From a virus, in the IMG/VR virus record IMGVR_UViG_3300005613_000184, positions 1-38,566 of that record: DNA of 38,566 nucleotides; one strand, given 5' to 3'. The notes under the pieces are model-generated. The model made no database searches. It worked only from the letters and a program-made list of their open reading frames with translations, and was not told where the DNA came from. Each line of letters starts with the position of its first letter. Within the stretch, counting starts at the first letter, position 1. This document shows, one piece after another, positions 17,201 to 27,100 of the stretch. Position numbers and translations under genes: made by a program.

Positions 17201-20200
17201 GTTTAGATTTGTTATTCAAAGAGATCCTTATTTTGTAGCTCAATTTGGTTCTAATAATTGCAAAATAAAATTAGAAAATTTTAGTTATAATTTTAAATCT
17301 AGTAATTTAAACCTAGCGTCAGAAAGCCTTTGGCCTTGGTTTAATCCTAACTTTATTGGTAATTCAGAGTTTAATTTTATTTCAGTTCCACAATTAGATC
17401 CTGTAAATGAACTTCCAAATGCAGGTACTTCAAGCTTTCATAAATTAATAGCTAATTGGTTTGGAAGAGCTGACACTACTCAATTTTCTGATTTTCCTTC
17501 TACAATCGTGTTTAATAACGAAAATACATTTTACACAAATATCGCCAACGCTAGTTCGTTTGTAGGTGTAAATACAGCTTATCTTGGCAGTGAAGCTTTA
17601 AACTTTTCATCACTAAATCCTAATTGGGATTACGAAACTATTCTTCATAATAATGAATATAATTTAAGTCAACGCGACTTAAATATAGTGATGTTAGAAG
17701 ATGTTGGCCCTTTTAACTTGGTGGCAGGTGATGGTATTTTTTCTCCAAATCTACTTGGATTTCCTGTAGGCACTGGCGGTATATTAGGAGGAAATAACTT
17801 TGAACTTGCTAGAACGCTTGTATTAGGCGGCGATCTTGAAAGTCATTTCTACATTCCAACACCAATAGATCAAAACAACATAAATAATATACCAATACAA
17901 ATACTAAACTTAGACGCGCCTGATACTCAAGTTGGCTTAACTAATCCTAACAACCTAGGAGCCCCATCAATAAAGTCATTTAGAACTTATAAAATAGGAG
18001 TTGTATATAGAGATAAATTTGGAAGAGAAACACCAGTTTTGCCAAGTAAAAATAATATAGTGTTAGACAATGTAGCTTCAGACAGTATAAATAAGCTAAG
18101 TCTAACCTGCAATCATAAAGCGCCTGACTTTGCTGACTCTTATAAGTTTTTTATAAAAGAAACTTCATCTGAATATTATAACTTAGTAATAGATAGGATA
18201 TACGATGGTGGCGAAAACACCGCGTGGATTTCTTTTAATTCTGTAGACAGAAACAAAATAACAGAAGACACTATACTTATATTTAAAAAACAACACGGCA
18301 GCAACTTTATGGCTACTTCTGATGTTTTAGTCAATGACGTTTTAGATGTTTCTAATGTTAACTTAGAATACCCTATTATAGCTATATCTAACGAAGCTCC
18401 TCCAAAAGTTTTAGATCAAGCTGGCGTTACTGCAGATTTTGAAAATTTATCTACAGAAGCAGAAATAGAAAAAGTTCAAGGTAAGTTTTTTGTTAAAGTA
18501 AGAATTGACGAGCCGTTTAAAGCTAATGTTGTAGGATCAGCAACTGGAATTGTTATTACTGCAAGCGAAAAGCCTGGAGTTTTTGAAACAAAACCAATAG
18601 AAAATAAAGATTTAGACATATATTACGAGGCTAGCCAAGCTTTTCCTATAGAGCTAACTAGCGAAAACGTAGATAGGTTTATTCAAGTCGGCGCAACTAT
18701 CACTCCTATATATCAAAGCTCAAATGGATTTGTTTTTGAAGGTAGTACTTCGCATAGTGTTTTAGATGCTGGTTTTGCTGGAAGTTTTTCAATAGCACAA
18801 GTTGTTGGATCTTTTACTAGCGGTAATAGTGTTAATAGTGATTTTTGCGAAATAGTTTTAGATGGTCCTGTTATTGTTGCACCACTAGTTACCGAAAATG
18901 GTCCTCAAGTTTATAACGCTCAAGATAAGTTTTTTTTAAAAATTAAAAATCCAAACAAAACTATTGTAACCTGCGAAATAGGCTTGTTGACAAATACTCT
19001 TTCTAACAAAGTGTATTTAAAAAGATTTACGCATCCAGTCGCGGGTTTTGACGATAAAACTACTATAGTTTTTCCTTGGTTTAATTGTTTTTCTTTTGCT
19101 AACGGTGTTGAATCTAATAGAATACGAGATAGATTTAATCAACCTTTTATATCTAACGGTGTTAAAGCTTCTACTGTGTTTGAAGATTACTCTGAAGAAA
19201 TAAACAAAAGCAAATTAATATTTTCAGGAATATATAACTCTAAGTCTAGCATTAACAAAACGAATCAATTTATAATTGGTGAAGGTATAACTAAAGACTT
19301 AAACCCAGACTACGGTCAAATACAGAGACTTTTAGCTAGAGATACAGATTTAATAACATTTTGCGAAGACAAAGTTCTTAGAATATTATCTAACAAAGAT
19401 GCTTTATTTAACGCTGATGGAAATACTAATGTTGTAGCATCGAAAAACGTACTAGGAACCGCTACTCCATTTGTTGGTGAATATGGTATATCTAATCATC
19501 CAGAGTCTTTAGCTAAGTATGGCTATAGAGTTTATTTTACCGATGTTAAAAGAGGCAAAGTGCTAAGATTATCTATGGACGGTATAACACCTATATCTGA
19601 CTATGGTATGTCAGACTTTTTCTTTGATACGTTTAATCAAGTAAATAAAGATACTAAAGTTATAGGTAGTTATGACAATGCTAGCGGAGAGTATAATCTA
19701 ACTGTTCCGGTTGTGTCTAATACAACTTCTAATAGTTATGGTTACGTTAATTCTAGTGATGACTATATAGCGCCAACTTTTTCAGATGACATTGGAGGCT
19801 ACACTATATCGTTCGACGAAAGTAATAATGGTTGGTCAAGTTTTAGAACTTATGTTAAAGAAGCTGGATTTAGTCTTAACGATAATTATTACACTTTTAA
19901 AAATGGTAGAATTTGGCAACATCAACAAAATCCTTTAAGAAATAATTACTACGGCCAGCAGTTTAACTGCTCTATTAGATTTATATTTAACGACGCGAGC
20001 AATATTGTCAAAAGCTTTAAAACAGTAAACTACGAAGGCACGCAAGCTAAAATATACGAATCTCTTACTAATAACGAGTATTACGATAACGCTGCTAAAG
20101 ATGGTTGGTATGTAGAAAGAATATCTACAGATATTCAAGACGGTCAAGTAATAAACTTTAGAAATAAAGAAAATAAGTGGCACAAATATATTACTGGAGC

Positions 20201-21755
20201 TGCTAACGCTAATTTAGATTTATCAGAACTAAGCGCTCAAGGATTTGGTCTTCCAGCAGGAGCTCAATTAGGCGATGATACTAATGGTAACGGCTTTGGC
20301 GAAGGAAATGGAAATAATGGAAATAACGATGGGCAAGAAGATCCTATAGAAATAATTTTGGGCTGTACAACTCTTGGAGCTTCTAATTACAACATAAACG
20401 CTAATATAGACGATGGTTCATGCGTATTTTTAGGGTGTACTGATTCTAATGCTATTAATTTTAACGAACTTGCTACTGAAGATGACGGAAGTTGTCAATT
20501 TCCAGTTGTATCAGGTTGTACTGATCCTGCAGCTTTCAACTTCAATCCTGACGCTGATGAAGATGACGGTAGTTGTATACCTGTTGTTTTAGGTTGCATT
20601 GATTCTAACGCGCTTAACTTTAATGAAAACGCTAACACTGATGATGGTTCTTGTATTGCAGCTATAGTTGGCTGCACAGATCCTACTGCTTTAAACTACA
20701 ATCCACTTGCTAACGTAGACTCTGGTTGCGTGTTTGAAGTCGTAGGGTGTACAGATCCTTCTGCTGACAACTATAATCCACTTGCTAACGTAGACGAAAA
20801 TAACTGTGAGTATTGTGGTAATTTTGAAGCTGTGCTTATAAGCACTACAAATCCTTCTTCTCCATCAGCTAGTGACGGGCAAGTATTTGCAACAGGTGCT
20901 AATGGTTCAGGCAATTACGATGTGCAAATATTTGACGGTGTTGTTCAAGTAAATCCATTTGCAATGCCTACTGGAACGTTTACCGTTGTTGTAACAGATG
21001 TTCTTCATTTCCCTCTGCCTGGAGGAGGAGATAATTGCATAGACTCTTTTGAAGTTACTTTAGTAGCTGAAGATAATCCTCCTCCTGCAGTTTTCGCTGG
21101 TGACCTTACATATAGCTTTGATTTGTACGTAGATTCTGAAATTTACAACTCTGAGCCTATGATTGAAGGTAATAATAATGAATTTTTTATTAATCCTAAT
21201 GGAGAATCAGTTACTTTTTACGCTAAAATAAATCCTGATTTAGATTCTTTGTTCGATGAAAATGGTTATTTTGTAGGTCCAGCTGAAAATCCAGCAGACT
21301 ACATAAGAGCTATTATTGCTAGAGATACTAATCAAAGCTTTGGCACTGGCGATTTTAGTGTTTCTAACGATTTTCCTTGGATAGTAGATAGCTTCGGCTC
21401 AAGTGTAGGTACGCAAGGTATTACAAATTTAAACTTTAAAATGAAGACAGGATCTTTTTACGGATCTATAAACGAGTTTGATTTTACTGGAAATTTAGCT
21501 GGGACAGAATTATCACAGTACGACTCTTGGGTATCTTGGACTGCGGATATAGGCCCAGATTCTAATCCTCTTTTAGTTAACACCGCTATTGTTAGATTTC
21601 AACATATAGCTTCTGGAGCTTATAGTGGCGCTACCGTGCCTAATCCAAACTCTGCGTGGAATTTAGCTCAAGATCCTTCGTTTAACTCAACTCCATTTTC
21701 AAGAAGTTATTCATCTTTAAAGCAAACGAATTTTATTGGTCCTTTTAGTATATAA
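14202..21755 (+). CDS. Giant tail protein with P22 gp10-type core and host-like C-terminal repeats, 2517 aa
   Basis: Residues 1-50 (FNRVFSEGKMNRDLDERLVP, then REGINVEV and KNRKGN) match the opening of tail-stabilisation proteins of the P22 gp10/T7 gp12 type. A second part of that signature is at about 1770-1806 (KYGYRVYFTDVKRGKVLRLS, then SDYGMSDFFFD). Large beta-rich expansions fill the space between. Residues about 2054-2206 hold six GC-x-DP-type Cys/Asp/Asn repeats, each ending in DDGSC or a variant, which are common in secreted Bacteroidetes proteins. Residues about 2207-2290 resemble a SprB repeat (ASDGQVFATGANGSGNYDV, then PTGTFTVVVTD). The last 220 residues are a further beta domain. 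It probably forms the tail knob, with host-contact domains at its C-terminus. It is more than three times a normal gp10. Confidence 0.8.
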   Translation: MPEFNRVFSEGKMNRDLDERLVPQGQYREGINVEVISSDNGNVGSVKNRKGNLKLSGADLGTSEEVSLSPEAVCVDYLIAEENQKAYYFVENAKTDDGLTNVGIISDAIIEYDINATSPSNFSVVFTDVKSIRISPLATQAGFSIDPLNSKAVQFTANITDQSTIGIPVVFRKGMTTSDGNPIADVSFVGLNITILFGNDVDPNILTDPQGITFTKDSVLGIDRSNKYIASNYIDDLLFFTNGVDEPKKINIQLSKQGTSGGAMKFANHTRLISDLFISGNTAVEEQNVTVIRKNPDTPLVVNLGESLNSEGATSDVIISALDNFLDDQGQPWQYLSSANAEPPSVGQIFNFQSIGPNGFKVGQTLDFLDTEDNFPNEPVQFLVTEVLSNSTFTASLVTQLQTADSNQPNFVDFSGVSFKSASVSLDKSLHEDKFVRFSYRWKYRDGEYSGFAPFTGVCFLPGTYEYNSVDSQNKALINRTKQIVLTDFMPFHTPKDVVEIELLFKEENLSTVYSVRSFKVTDAESQENGTGKNKGVYSSDAETFSQAIAPNQILRPFDQVPRSAKAQEISANRIIYGNIKENYNLTSGQDKVNADISTGLTSEALELTSVFFTNNYQTFAQGLTIQDANYYLSLPPGENELNIFQSILSNTTVPGEIEYPSFPGVDPVNSFISGTNVLFEAVYFSDLILGANEAGTPNTELFSSPINFADYINTSIEQAVEVFANVPITGVQKYLRGAFANGDDEGVPVVNADNPDGNFNHGFANDPASADGVYHVSTTGFYTISAQVGAKGFIDNSVADGTNDLGTWGDVLDDKYKVLPLRLTLQISTDGGATYQNAPNSGNFIPWKKTNYSSDSADINSPGYNDSIVKFLYHPAFPDYPTDKPPTTTFTDLYGNAYDSVNLAATPGDGGYFDIDFLNSAFENLHPKALDILYNTPFDFLGVSTIESPGNDLPSGKAIKILKQTIDFWWQGEWHDTKIGQPNPVYKANYTLLLNAEDKFRFVIQRDPYFVAQFGSNNCKIKLENFSYNFKSSNLNLASESLWPWFNPNFIGNSEFNFISVPQLDPVNELPNAGTSSFHKLIANWFGRADTTQFSDFPSTIVFNNENTFYTNIANASSFVGVNTAYLGSEALNFSSLNPNWDYETILHNNEYNLSQRDLNIVMLEDVGPFNLVAGDGIFSPNLLGFPVGTGGILGGNNFELARTLVLGGDLESHFYIPTPIDQNNINNIPIQILNLDAPDTQVGLTNPNNLGAPSIKSFRTYKIGVVYRDKFGRETPVLPSKNNIVLDNVASDSINKLSLTCNHKAPDFADSYKFFIKETSSEYYNLVIDRIYDGGENTAWISFNSVDRNKITEDTILIFKKQHGSNFMATSDVLVNDVLDVSNVNLEYPIIAISNEAPPKVLDQAGVTADFENLSTEAEIEKVQGKFFVKVRIDEPFKANVVGSATGIVITASEKPGVFETKPIENKDLDIYYEASQAFPIELTSENVDRFIQVGATITPIYQSSNGFVFEGSTSHSVLDAGFAGSFSIAQVVGSFTSGNSVNSDFCEIVLDGPVIVAPLVTENGPQVYNAQDKFFLKIKNPNKTIVTCEIGLLTNTLSNKVYLKRFTHPVAGFDDKTTIVFPWFNCFSFANGVESNRIRDRFNQPFISNGVKASTVFEDYSEEINKSKLIFSGIYNSKSSINKTNQFIIGEGITKDLNPDYGQIQRLLARDTDLITFCEDKVLRILSNKDALFNADGNTNVVASKNVLGTATPFVGEYGISNHPESLAKYGYRVYFTDVKRGKVLRLSMDGITPISDYGMSDFFFDTFNQVNKDTKVIGSYDNASGEYNLTVPVVSNTTSNSYGYVNSSDDYIAPTFSDDIGGYTISFDESNNGWSSFRTYVKEAGFSLNDNYYTFKNGRIWQHQQNPLRNNYYGQQFNCSIRFIFNDASNIVKSFKTVNYEGTQAKIYESLTNNEYYDNAAKDGWYVERISTDIQDGQVINFRNKENKWHKYITGAANANLDLSELSAQGFGLPAGAQLGDDTNGNGFGEGNGNNGNNDGQEDPIEIILGCTTLGASNYNINANIDDGSCVFLGCTDSNAINFNELATEDDGSCQFPVVSGCTDPAAFNFNPDADEDDGSCIPVVLGCIDSNALNFNENANTDDGSCIAAIVGCTDPTALNYNPLANVDSGCVFEVVGCTDPSADNYNPLANVDENNCEYCGNFEAVLISTTNPSSPSASDGQVFATGANGSGNYDVQIFDGVVQVNPFAMPTGTFTVVVTDVLHFPLPGGGDNCIDSFEVTLVAEDNPPPAVFAGDLTYSFDLYVDSEIYNSEPMIEGNNNEFFINPNGESVTFYAKINPDLDSLFDENGYFVGPAENPADYIRAIIARDTNQSFGTGDFSVSNDFPWIVDSFGSSVGTQGITNLNFKMKTGSFYGSINEFDFTGNLAGTELSQYDSWVSWTADIGPDSNPLLVNTAIVRFQHIASGAYSGATVPNPNSAWNLAQDPSFNSTPFSRSYSSLKQTNFIGPFSI
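20361..20820 (+). repeat. Six GCTDP/DDGSC protein repeats inside the tail gene
   Basis: Six degenerate units of about 24-26 residues start at each GC and end near C. Typical units are GCTDPAAFNFNPDADEDDGS-C and GCTDPTALNYNPLANVDSG-C. The last two units share identical DNA for their NPLANVD part, suggesting recent duplication. Each unit carries two cysteines and an Asp/Asn-rich loop, so disulphide bonds and calcium binding are plausible. This unit type is widespread in secreted flavobacterial proteins. Confidence 0.85.
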
Positions 21756-21773
21756 ATTAAAAAAAAATAAACA

Positions 21774-22148
21774 ATGCCAATTATAACTTTAAACTTCAAC
21801 CACACGGTAAATCCATCACCTCAAGTAGGAGATGAAGCCTGGTTTATACCTACAGGTGATATTTTGTCTAACGGCAACTTTGAAACTTCATCTTCTACAC
21901 CTCAGTCGCTAGGAAGTATAACTAATATAAATCAAGCCAACAACACCACTTCAATAGCTGTATCTAATCCAAACAACGTTCCTTTAGCCGTAGCTCAAAA
22001 TGGGTTTTTTCTATACAGCCAAAGTCAACAAACTAATATTAGCAGTATAAAAGGCTATTATGCTGAGTTAAATATGATTAATGATGATGCTAACAACGAT
22101 GTAGAGCTATTTAGAGTAGGTATAGAAGTTAGTGAAAGTAGCAAATAA
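21774..22148 (+). CDS. Small beta-rich virion-like protein, 124 aa
   Basis: A short acidic protein with Ser/Thr/Asn-rich beta strands (MPIITLNFNHTVNPSPQVGD, then IKGYYAELNMINDDANNDVE) and a C-terminal LFRVGIEVSESSK. The leader is a run of A residues without Shine-Dalgarno. It lies between the giant tail gene and the internal virion protein genes, so it may be a tail-tip, plug or chaperone-like subunit. I do not recognise a family name. Confidence 0.5.
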   Translation: MPIITLNFNHTVNPSPQVGDEAWFIPTGDILSNGNFETSSSTPQSLGSITNINQANNTTSIAVSNPNNVPLAVAQNGFFLYSQSQQTNISSIKGYYAELNMINDDANNDVELFRVGIEVSESSK

Positions 22149-22166
22149 TTATGTAATTATAGAACA

Positions 22167-22871
22167 ATGAGTAAATATAATAAAGTTGTAAAAGGGCAAG
22201 TAGAAAGTCCAATGAAAGTGCTACCTTTGGTTTTAGGTGCTCTTGGTGTAGGAAGCGCGATATACGGTGGAATACAAGCTTCGCAAGGAGTAAGAGATGC
22301 TGAAAGAGCTATTACAGACGCCCAAGGGCCGCTAGCACAATCACAGCAAGCATATATGGATTTTGAATTTAAAAATCCTTTTGAAAGTATAACAAATCCG
22401 TATCTTACAAGTCAAAATGTTTACGAAGATATAACTATAGATCAAAGAGCTGCAGAAGCCGCTAGATCACAGCTAGATGCTCAAACGGCGCAACTTCTAC
22501 AAGCTCAAAGAGAAACTGGTCAATTTGATATATCTACTGTTCAAGCTATAGCAGATATTCAAAGACAAGGTAGACAAGCAATATCACAAGATATAGCTAG
22601 GCAAGAGCAGCAAGCACAAACGCTTAGACTAGGTGAATCTGCTAGAATACAACAGCAACAACAAGCTACAGATTTAGCTTTACAGCAATTAGCAGCTCAA
22701 GGAGCTCAAGCTCAGCAAGCGTTAGAGTTTGATAGATTAGGAACTACATACGGTATGGATTTAGAAAGAATGGCTGGAGCTCAGCAGCAGCTAGGTATGG
22801 CTAGGCAAGGTCAAGCTCAGTTTTTTGGCGACTTAGTTGGATCTTTAACGTCTCTTGCTGGAGTCGTATAA
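22167..22871 (+). CDS. Internal virion/ejection protein with hydrophobic N-terminus, 234 aa
   Basis: The start is basic, with a VESPMK motif at about 12-17. A glycine- and alanine-rich hydrophobic segment follows at 18-38 (VLPLVLGALGVGSAIYGG). Residues about 60-80 contain FKNPFESITNPYLTSQNVYE, and from 90 to 215 the protein is a Gln/Ala-rich amphipathic helix. The C-terminus is hydrophobic (FFGDLVGSLTSLAGVV). This arrangement is typical of small podovirus ejection proteins (T7 gp14 type) that enter the envelope and line a channel for DNA. It is followed by a second soluble protein and a giant one, as in gp14-gp15-gp16 order. Function is by analogy, since sequence similarity to T7 is not evident. 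Confidence 0.65.
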   Translation: MSKYNKVVKGQVESPMKVLPLVLGALGVGSAIYGGIQASQGVRDAERAITDAQGPLAQSQQAYMDFEFKNPFESITNPYLTSQNVYEDITIDQRAAEAARSQLDAQTAQLLQAQRETGQFDISTVQAIADIQRQGRQAISQDIARQEQQAQTLRLGESARIQQQQQATDLALQQLAAQGAQAQQALEFDRLGTTYGMDLERMAGAQQQLGMARQGQAQFFGDLVGSLTSLAGVV

Positions 22872-22889
22872 TAAATACAGTTTTAAAAT

Positions 22890-24167
22890 ATGGCAGATCA
22901 AAATTTAATAAACTCAGCTAGAAGAATGTATCAAGCAAAGGCTCAAGCTTCTCAAAAGCTAGCGCCTTTTGTTGTATCTAAAGTTTTTGGAGGTTTTGAA
23001 AAAATAATAAAAGACGCTGATCTTAAGTTTGAGCAAAACATAGAAAAATACGGCATTGACACAGGTGATATTACACCTCAAATCGCTGCTAGTATGGGCG
23101 AAAAAGGATCTGAACTTATAGATAATCAGTTTAATGATATACAAGAACTATCAAAGCCATTTCTTGGAAAAAAGAAAAAAGCAGAGCTATTAAGTAAAGT
23201 TAATCAAAGACAGGTTAACTTAGCTACTATAAAAAAAGAGCAAGAAATTTACGACGCTAAAGTTAAAAAGATTGTAGCTAAAAAAGGTGCTATGAGCGCG
23301 TACAATAACGCTATCACAAAAGCTTCTTACGCAGAATTTTCAGATCCAAGCAGTGATTGGAACAAAAACATGTTTGTTAATCTAGAGGCTACAGAAGACA
23401 TGCCTGTAGGTATCTATACTAAAGTAGGCGATAAAAACGTAAACATAAACGATTTACAAGAACCAATAGAAGTAGCTATAAAAGAACAAGCTAAAATGGC
23501 CAAGCTTTTAAAGCAAGTTGAAACTTACAAAAAGAATTTAAAGCCAGGCGATACTTGGGAAGGCAGCTCTTTTAGAAACAATATAATGGCAGAAATAAAC
23601 GCTGTTGTATCTACACCTCAAATAGCAGGTTCTTTAGCTTACGATGGTTTCCCGGGCGATAGAGATAATGGCGTTAGCTTTTTGACCGCTATGGCGAAAG
23701 AATATAAAGTTGATTTTGAAAATATAGAAGATATAGACCTTATGTATGAGCAGTTTAAAGATGGTGATATAACATCGTCTTATAGAAGTTGGGCTATGAG
23801 ATTAGCTGATAATGTTTTTGCTAAAACACAAACTAGACCTACTAAGCCCAAAAGCGGTGGCGGTGATGACGATAAAAAAGATTTATCTTACGTTGTAGAA
23901 GCTTTAAATAATAGAAAGATTTTTCAAGACCCAACAAACTCTTATATAAATTATCATTATAGTAGTAGTAAAGGAAAATATTACCCAATGACTACTGGAG
24001 GTAAACAAATATTAGACGATAAAAATAAGGCAATATACTATAATTTATCAGATTTTAACTCATTAATACCAGGGTTAAACTACCAAGCTACAAATAAAGT
24101 TTCTAGAATACCTAGCACAGCTTCCTTCCCAGGTTCACCAACATTTAACGTTCAAGAATTACCTTAA
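22890..24167 (+). CDS. Putative internal virion/ejection protein, 425 aa
   Basis: Soluble, lysine-rich and mainly helical in residues 1-225 (LINSARRMYQAKAQASQKLA at the N-terminus, KKEQEIYDAKVKKIVAKKGA near 115-135). A less regular region at about 305-330 contains a TRPTKPKSGGGDDDKKD linker. The tail holds Tyr- and Ser-rich segments. It occupies the middle place in a three-gene ejection block, comparable to T7 gp15, and is separated from the giant gene by only 11 bases. No enzymatic motif seen. It may line the periplasmic channel or bind DNA inside the capsid. Confidence 0.55.
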   Translation: MADQNLINSARRMYQAKAQASQKLAPFVVSKVFGGFEKIIKDADLKFEQNIEKYGIDTGDITPQIAASMGEKGSELIDNQFNDIQELSKPFLGKKKKAELLSKVNQRQVNLATIKKEQEIYDAKVKKIVAKKGAMSAYNNAITKASYAEFSDPSSDWNKNMFVNLEATEDMPVGIYTKVGDKNVNINDLQEPIEVAIKEQAKMAKLLKQVETYKKNLKPGDTWEGSSFRNNIMAEINAVVSTPQIAGSLAYDGFPGDRDNGVSFLTAMAKEYKVDFENIEDIDLMYEQFKDGDITSSYRSWAMRLADNVFAKTQTRPTKPKSGGGDDDKKDLSYVVEALNNRKIFQDPTNSYINYHYSSSKGKYYPMTTGGKQILDDKNKAIYYNLSDFNSLIPGLNYQATNKVSRIPSTASFPGSPTFNVQELP

Positions 24168-24178
24168 TTATATAAACT

Positions 24179-27100
24179 ATGTTTGAATACAAAGGCGTTA
24201 CATTTTCTCAAGAAGATGTTGAAAATAGAGCTAAAGAGAAAGGCTTATCTTTAGAAGATTATTTACTTCAAAATAAAGATATAAACCGTGTTGAAGTGGA
24301 AAAGCCAACGACTCCAAAGGCAATGAGTGCGGCTGCGGAGTCAAGAAATGCTGCACTCGATACGGGATCGCCATCGGTTCCTACTTTTTCGGAGTTACTA
24401 GATCAAGCAAAAGATGCTTCTAAAAAATACGACAACACTCGCCACGAGTGGATGTTGGATAAAAACAACAAAGGCGAAGTAGTTGATTATTCTTTCTTCA
24501 ACAAGTCTGAAGAAGACGCTGAGGTAGCGTTATCTCAAGCCTACCCTGGTTTTAAATTTGAGCAAGCTGGAAATTTATTTGACGGAGAAAAATACTTTAA
24601 TATGATTAAAGTAGTAGCCCCTGATGGTAAAAAGTCTGAAGCTATTGAGTTTAGAGTTTATGATGCTGCAAAGCCAGAAGACGCAGCTAGAAGACGTAAA
24701 GAATCTTTTGAGCAATTAACATTGTTTATAAACGAAAACTCCGGCGATAAAGAAAAACAAGATCAAGACGCTAAAACTCAACAGGACATAGATAAATACA
24801 TCGACTATAGTAGAACTGTAGAAAATGGTATAGATAAAGACGCTATTACAAAGCAATACTCTGGTGATATTTTTGCCCCTAAAACAACTGTTCAATATGT
24901 TCCTACTAGCAAAATAGGTAGTAGAGTTCAAAAGCTAGAAAAAGTAGAGCAACCTTATATTAAAGAGTTGCAGTTGGCCGCTAAAGAACTAGGTTCTAAC
25001 GCACCTAAGTTTGCTATAGAAGCGAAAGCTAGGGAAATTTTAATAAATAATACTATAGCATCTGAAAGAGACAGAATATCTGAAGAGTTATTTGAAGATA
25101 GTGAAGAGTATAGATTATTATTAGAAAAAGGTGGCAAAGAGTTTGCTCAAAAATACGGATCTAAAATAGAGCTGCAAACTAGCTTAATAAATGACTTCGA
25201 AAACGGTGATGATATTAAAAAGCTTAAAGAAATAGATGGTAAGCTTTCTAATACTAAATACCAATTTGAAATAAAAGAAGGTGAAGAGACTATTACTATT
25301 GAAGATGGTAGAGTTATTCCAGCTAACGTGTTAGACGAATATAATAAAGCTAGTGCAAGTCTTAACGCTAAAGTATCTCATATAAACTCTCTTCAAGATG
25401 AAATTAACTCTAACATAGATATAATATCTTCTACAGATCAGCAGCTAGATTTACTTAAAAGAAATTACAATGGTATTCAAAAGTTTTTTGTTACTACCGG
25501 TGTAGGAACTGCACAGCTGCTAGACGGCGCTTCTTATGGTCTAAAAGCTTTTACTGGAGCTAATAGCTTAGAAGACGATAAAAAGTTTATAGAAAGACAA
25601 AATAGATACCAAGAAATAAGACAAGAGTTTGAAAAAGACGTTCAGTTTGACGATGCTTTTAACTCTGTAGAAAACTTTTTTACATTCGCGGCTCAAGAAA
25701 CGGCTAATCAGCTGCCTATATTTGCCGCTTTAACAACGCCTGTTGGTTTTGGTATTATTGGCGCTAGTGGATTTGGTGAGCAATATTCTAAAATGACAAG
25801 CGAACAACTTGATCCGTTTGTTAGAGCCGAATACAGTGAGATGGATAAAAAATTATCTAGTATAGGCTACGCTGGAGCAGAAGTTGTTTTTGGAGCTTTA
25901 CCAACTGCTAGATTAGTTAGAGGCGCTACAAAGTCTTTAACTAAAACGGCAGCTAGAAACGAACTATACAAAAATCAATTTAAAGATTTTTATAAAACAA
26001 AAAAGCTAGAAGGTATTGTAGGTGCTGGCGGTGAAAGTTTAGGTGAAGGATTAACTATTGTAACTCAAAATATAATTAATGGTATTGATCTTTTTGAAAA
26101 CGTAGATCATGCTATGTTTTCTGGGGCTTTATTTGGCACTGGCTTTGCTAGCGTACCTTTAATTAAAGGCGCTATAGTTCAAAAGTTTTCAGACTTTGAT
26201 ACGTACCAGTCTGTAATGGATAAAAAGAAGCAACAAAAAGAGTTGCATGCTTTAAACAACAGAATAGAAGATCAACTTCAAAGAGGTATAGTTTCCATAG
26301 GTACTAGAGATGATATTGAAAGAAACGAAAATCTTATAAACGAGTTAGAAGAAGATATAATATCAGAAATAAACGAAGTAGAAACTAAAATAACAAAAAC
26401 ATATAACGGTGTCGCTAGAGAGTTTGTTGAAGCCGTAAGTTTGCAGCAAGATCTACGAGTTGAGTATGATAGAATAAAAAATAGCGACTTAGAAGCTAGT
26501 GCTAAAGAGCAGTCGTTAAAGTTAATAGAAGTACAGTTTAACTCTCTGCAAAGCGGAATAAATAAATTCAAAAAGTCTAAAACTTTTGACAACGCCTGGG
26601 CTTTATACAGCGGCAAGAGAAAAAATAAAGACGAGGTAAAAAGAATAAAAGATCAAGCAGAAGAAGAGTTAAAAGCTACGGGCAAGCAATATAGCGATAC
26701 TCAAATAGATGATAAAGCTAGACTTATATATAATACTGAACAGATAAAAAAAGATATATCTAAGTCTAAGTCTAAATATAACAAGCTTAACAAAAGTTTA
26801 AAAGACTTTGAAACAAAAGAGCAAGCTGTTGAGTATATAAATGAAGTATACGATAATAGAATAAAAGCAGAGCCAAATAGAGAAACTGAGCTAAACAACA
26901 ATAGAAATAGCGATATACAAGCTATACAAGAAGGATCTCATGGTTTTAACATTCAAACAGTAGATGGTAGAAAATCTGTAGTCGTAATTGATAGCATGGC
27001 TGCTGATGACAGATTAGAGACTAGAACTCACGAGTTAAAGCATCAAGTCTTTACTAATATATTAGGAAATAATCCAGAAGTTTACAATGATCTAGCAGAG

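Noticed and set aside
20361-20820. The repeat block as a diversity-generating target or CRISPR-like array
   Set aside because: The units are in-frame protein repeats with degenerate DNA. No reverse transcriptase, template repeat or regular spacers occur in the window.
21756-21773. A-run after the giant tail gene as a programmed frameshift site
   Set aside because: It lies after the stop codon, in the short leader of the next gene, so there is no continuing frame to shift into; an A-rich leader explains it.
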